DNA of 64,000 nucleotides, from positions 2,180,501 to 2,244,500 of the forward strand of contig NC_062259.1 of assembly GCF_905475465.1 (NCBI RefSeq), written 5' to 3'. The notes beneath the pieces were generated by a model. It saw only the letters and a list, made by a program, of their open reading frames with translations, was not told the origin of the DNA and did no database searches. This DNA is from Pieris napi (taxonomy: Eukaryota > Arthropoda > Insecta > Lepidoptera > Pieridae). Positions 63,532-64,000 of the stretch are shown here, piece by piece. The stretch's first letter is position 1; each line of letters opens with the position of its first letter. Made by a program: the position numbers and the translations under genes.

Positions 63532-63587
63532 TACCAAAAGTCATGGTAAGCTTTGCAGATGGTAAAGTCTTACCACGACTTTTGGTA
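63532..63587. repeat. 19 bp inverted repeat (hairpin)
   Basis: TACCAAAAGTCATGGTAAG at 63532-63550 and CTTACCACGACTTTTGGTA at 63569-63587 pair with a single mismatch across an 18-base loop. Confidence 0.9.
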
Positions 63588-64000
63588 TCGTTCAGCGATT
63601 TTAATAATGATCACTCACTATATTAAATACTACTTCTGGTTATTAGGTTTAGCAAATGGAAAAATTATCTCTGAAATCTAATGTAAGTCTAATTTCCAAT
63701 TCAAGGCCGAGTAGCGATTACAAATTAATATATTTAACGCAAAATATACAAGCAAGTTACATATGATCAGTAAATGTAACCTTGCGATGGGAGACCTCAT
63801 TCCAGTTAGACAGCAATAACTTCTTTGAACAAGGTTTTTTATGCATTGTCTCTTCACTGAGACATCATGGAACATTACGATCTTGACTAACTAAAGACTA
63901 ATAAGTTATTTAAGTCTAACGTAAAGTGTACAAAAACACTACTTAATCCTTATTTGACACTTTTTTTCTCTTACCAGTGTTTAGCATTTAAGACTAACGT

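Overview
This is AT-rich, intron-dominated animal nuclear DNA. I read it as an insect and most likely a moth or butterfly (Lepidoptera). The reasons are three insect-type genes split by GT-AG introns of 0.5 to more than 17 kb, the density of 5'-truncated non-LTR retrotransposon tails, and many copies of a tRNA-derived SINE. No rRNA, genuine tRNA, CRISPR or prokaryotic feature was seen.

Three protein-coding genes were found, all on the + strand. (1) About 71-3862: the last five exons of dymeclin (DYM), a Golgi-associated protein; the 5' part lies before the window. (2) About 14954-42744: a GKAP/DLGAP (SAPAP) family gene, probably the orthologue of Drosophila vulcan (vlc). Eight exons join in frame into a 958-residue model. 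The GKAP domain is encoded by the end of the 1.2 kb exon and the following exons, and the first coding exon is inferred from splice phase. (3) 46668-46820: the first coding exon of Enhancer of Polycomb, E(Pc), with a CpG-richer promoter/5'UTR, two upstream ORFs and an intron that runs past the window end.

Layout: 1-4000 DYM exons with retroelement fragments between them; 4000-14500 intergenic or upstream DNA with LINE, SINE and Helitron-like pieces and one possible non-coding first exon ending at 5707; 13-27 kb a repeat-dense block (decayed mariner, a TIR element with long arms around a TA microsatellite, two near-perfect hairpins) that is the first intron of the DLGAP gene in my model; 27.8-42.7 kb the DLGAP exons; 42.7-44.3 kb its long 3'UTR with a roughly 115 bp tandem repeat; 45-64 kb the E(Pc) promoter and intron 1, which holds a decayed Helitron ORF with a 23-residue repeat array split by a LINE insertion.

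The genes do not form a pathway. The recurring theme is mobile DNA shaping gene structure: several 3' splice sites lie within about 10-50 bp of transposon ends. All family calls come from reading motifs by eye; no database search or computation was run.
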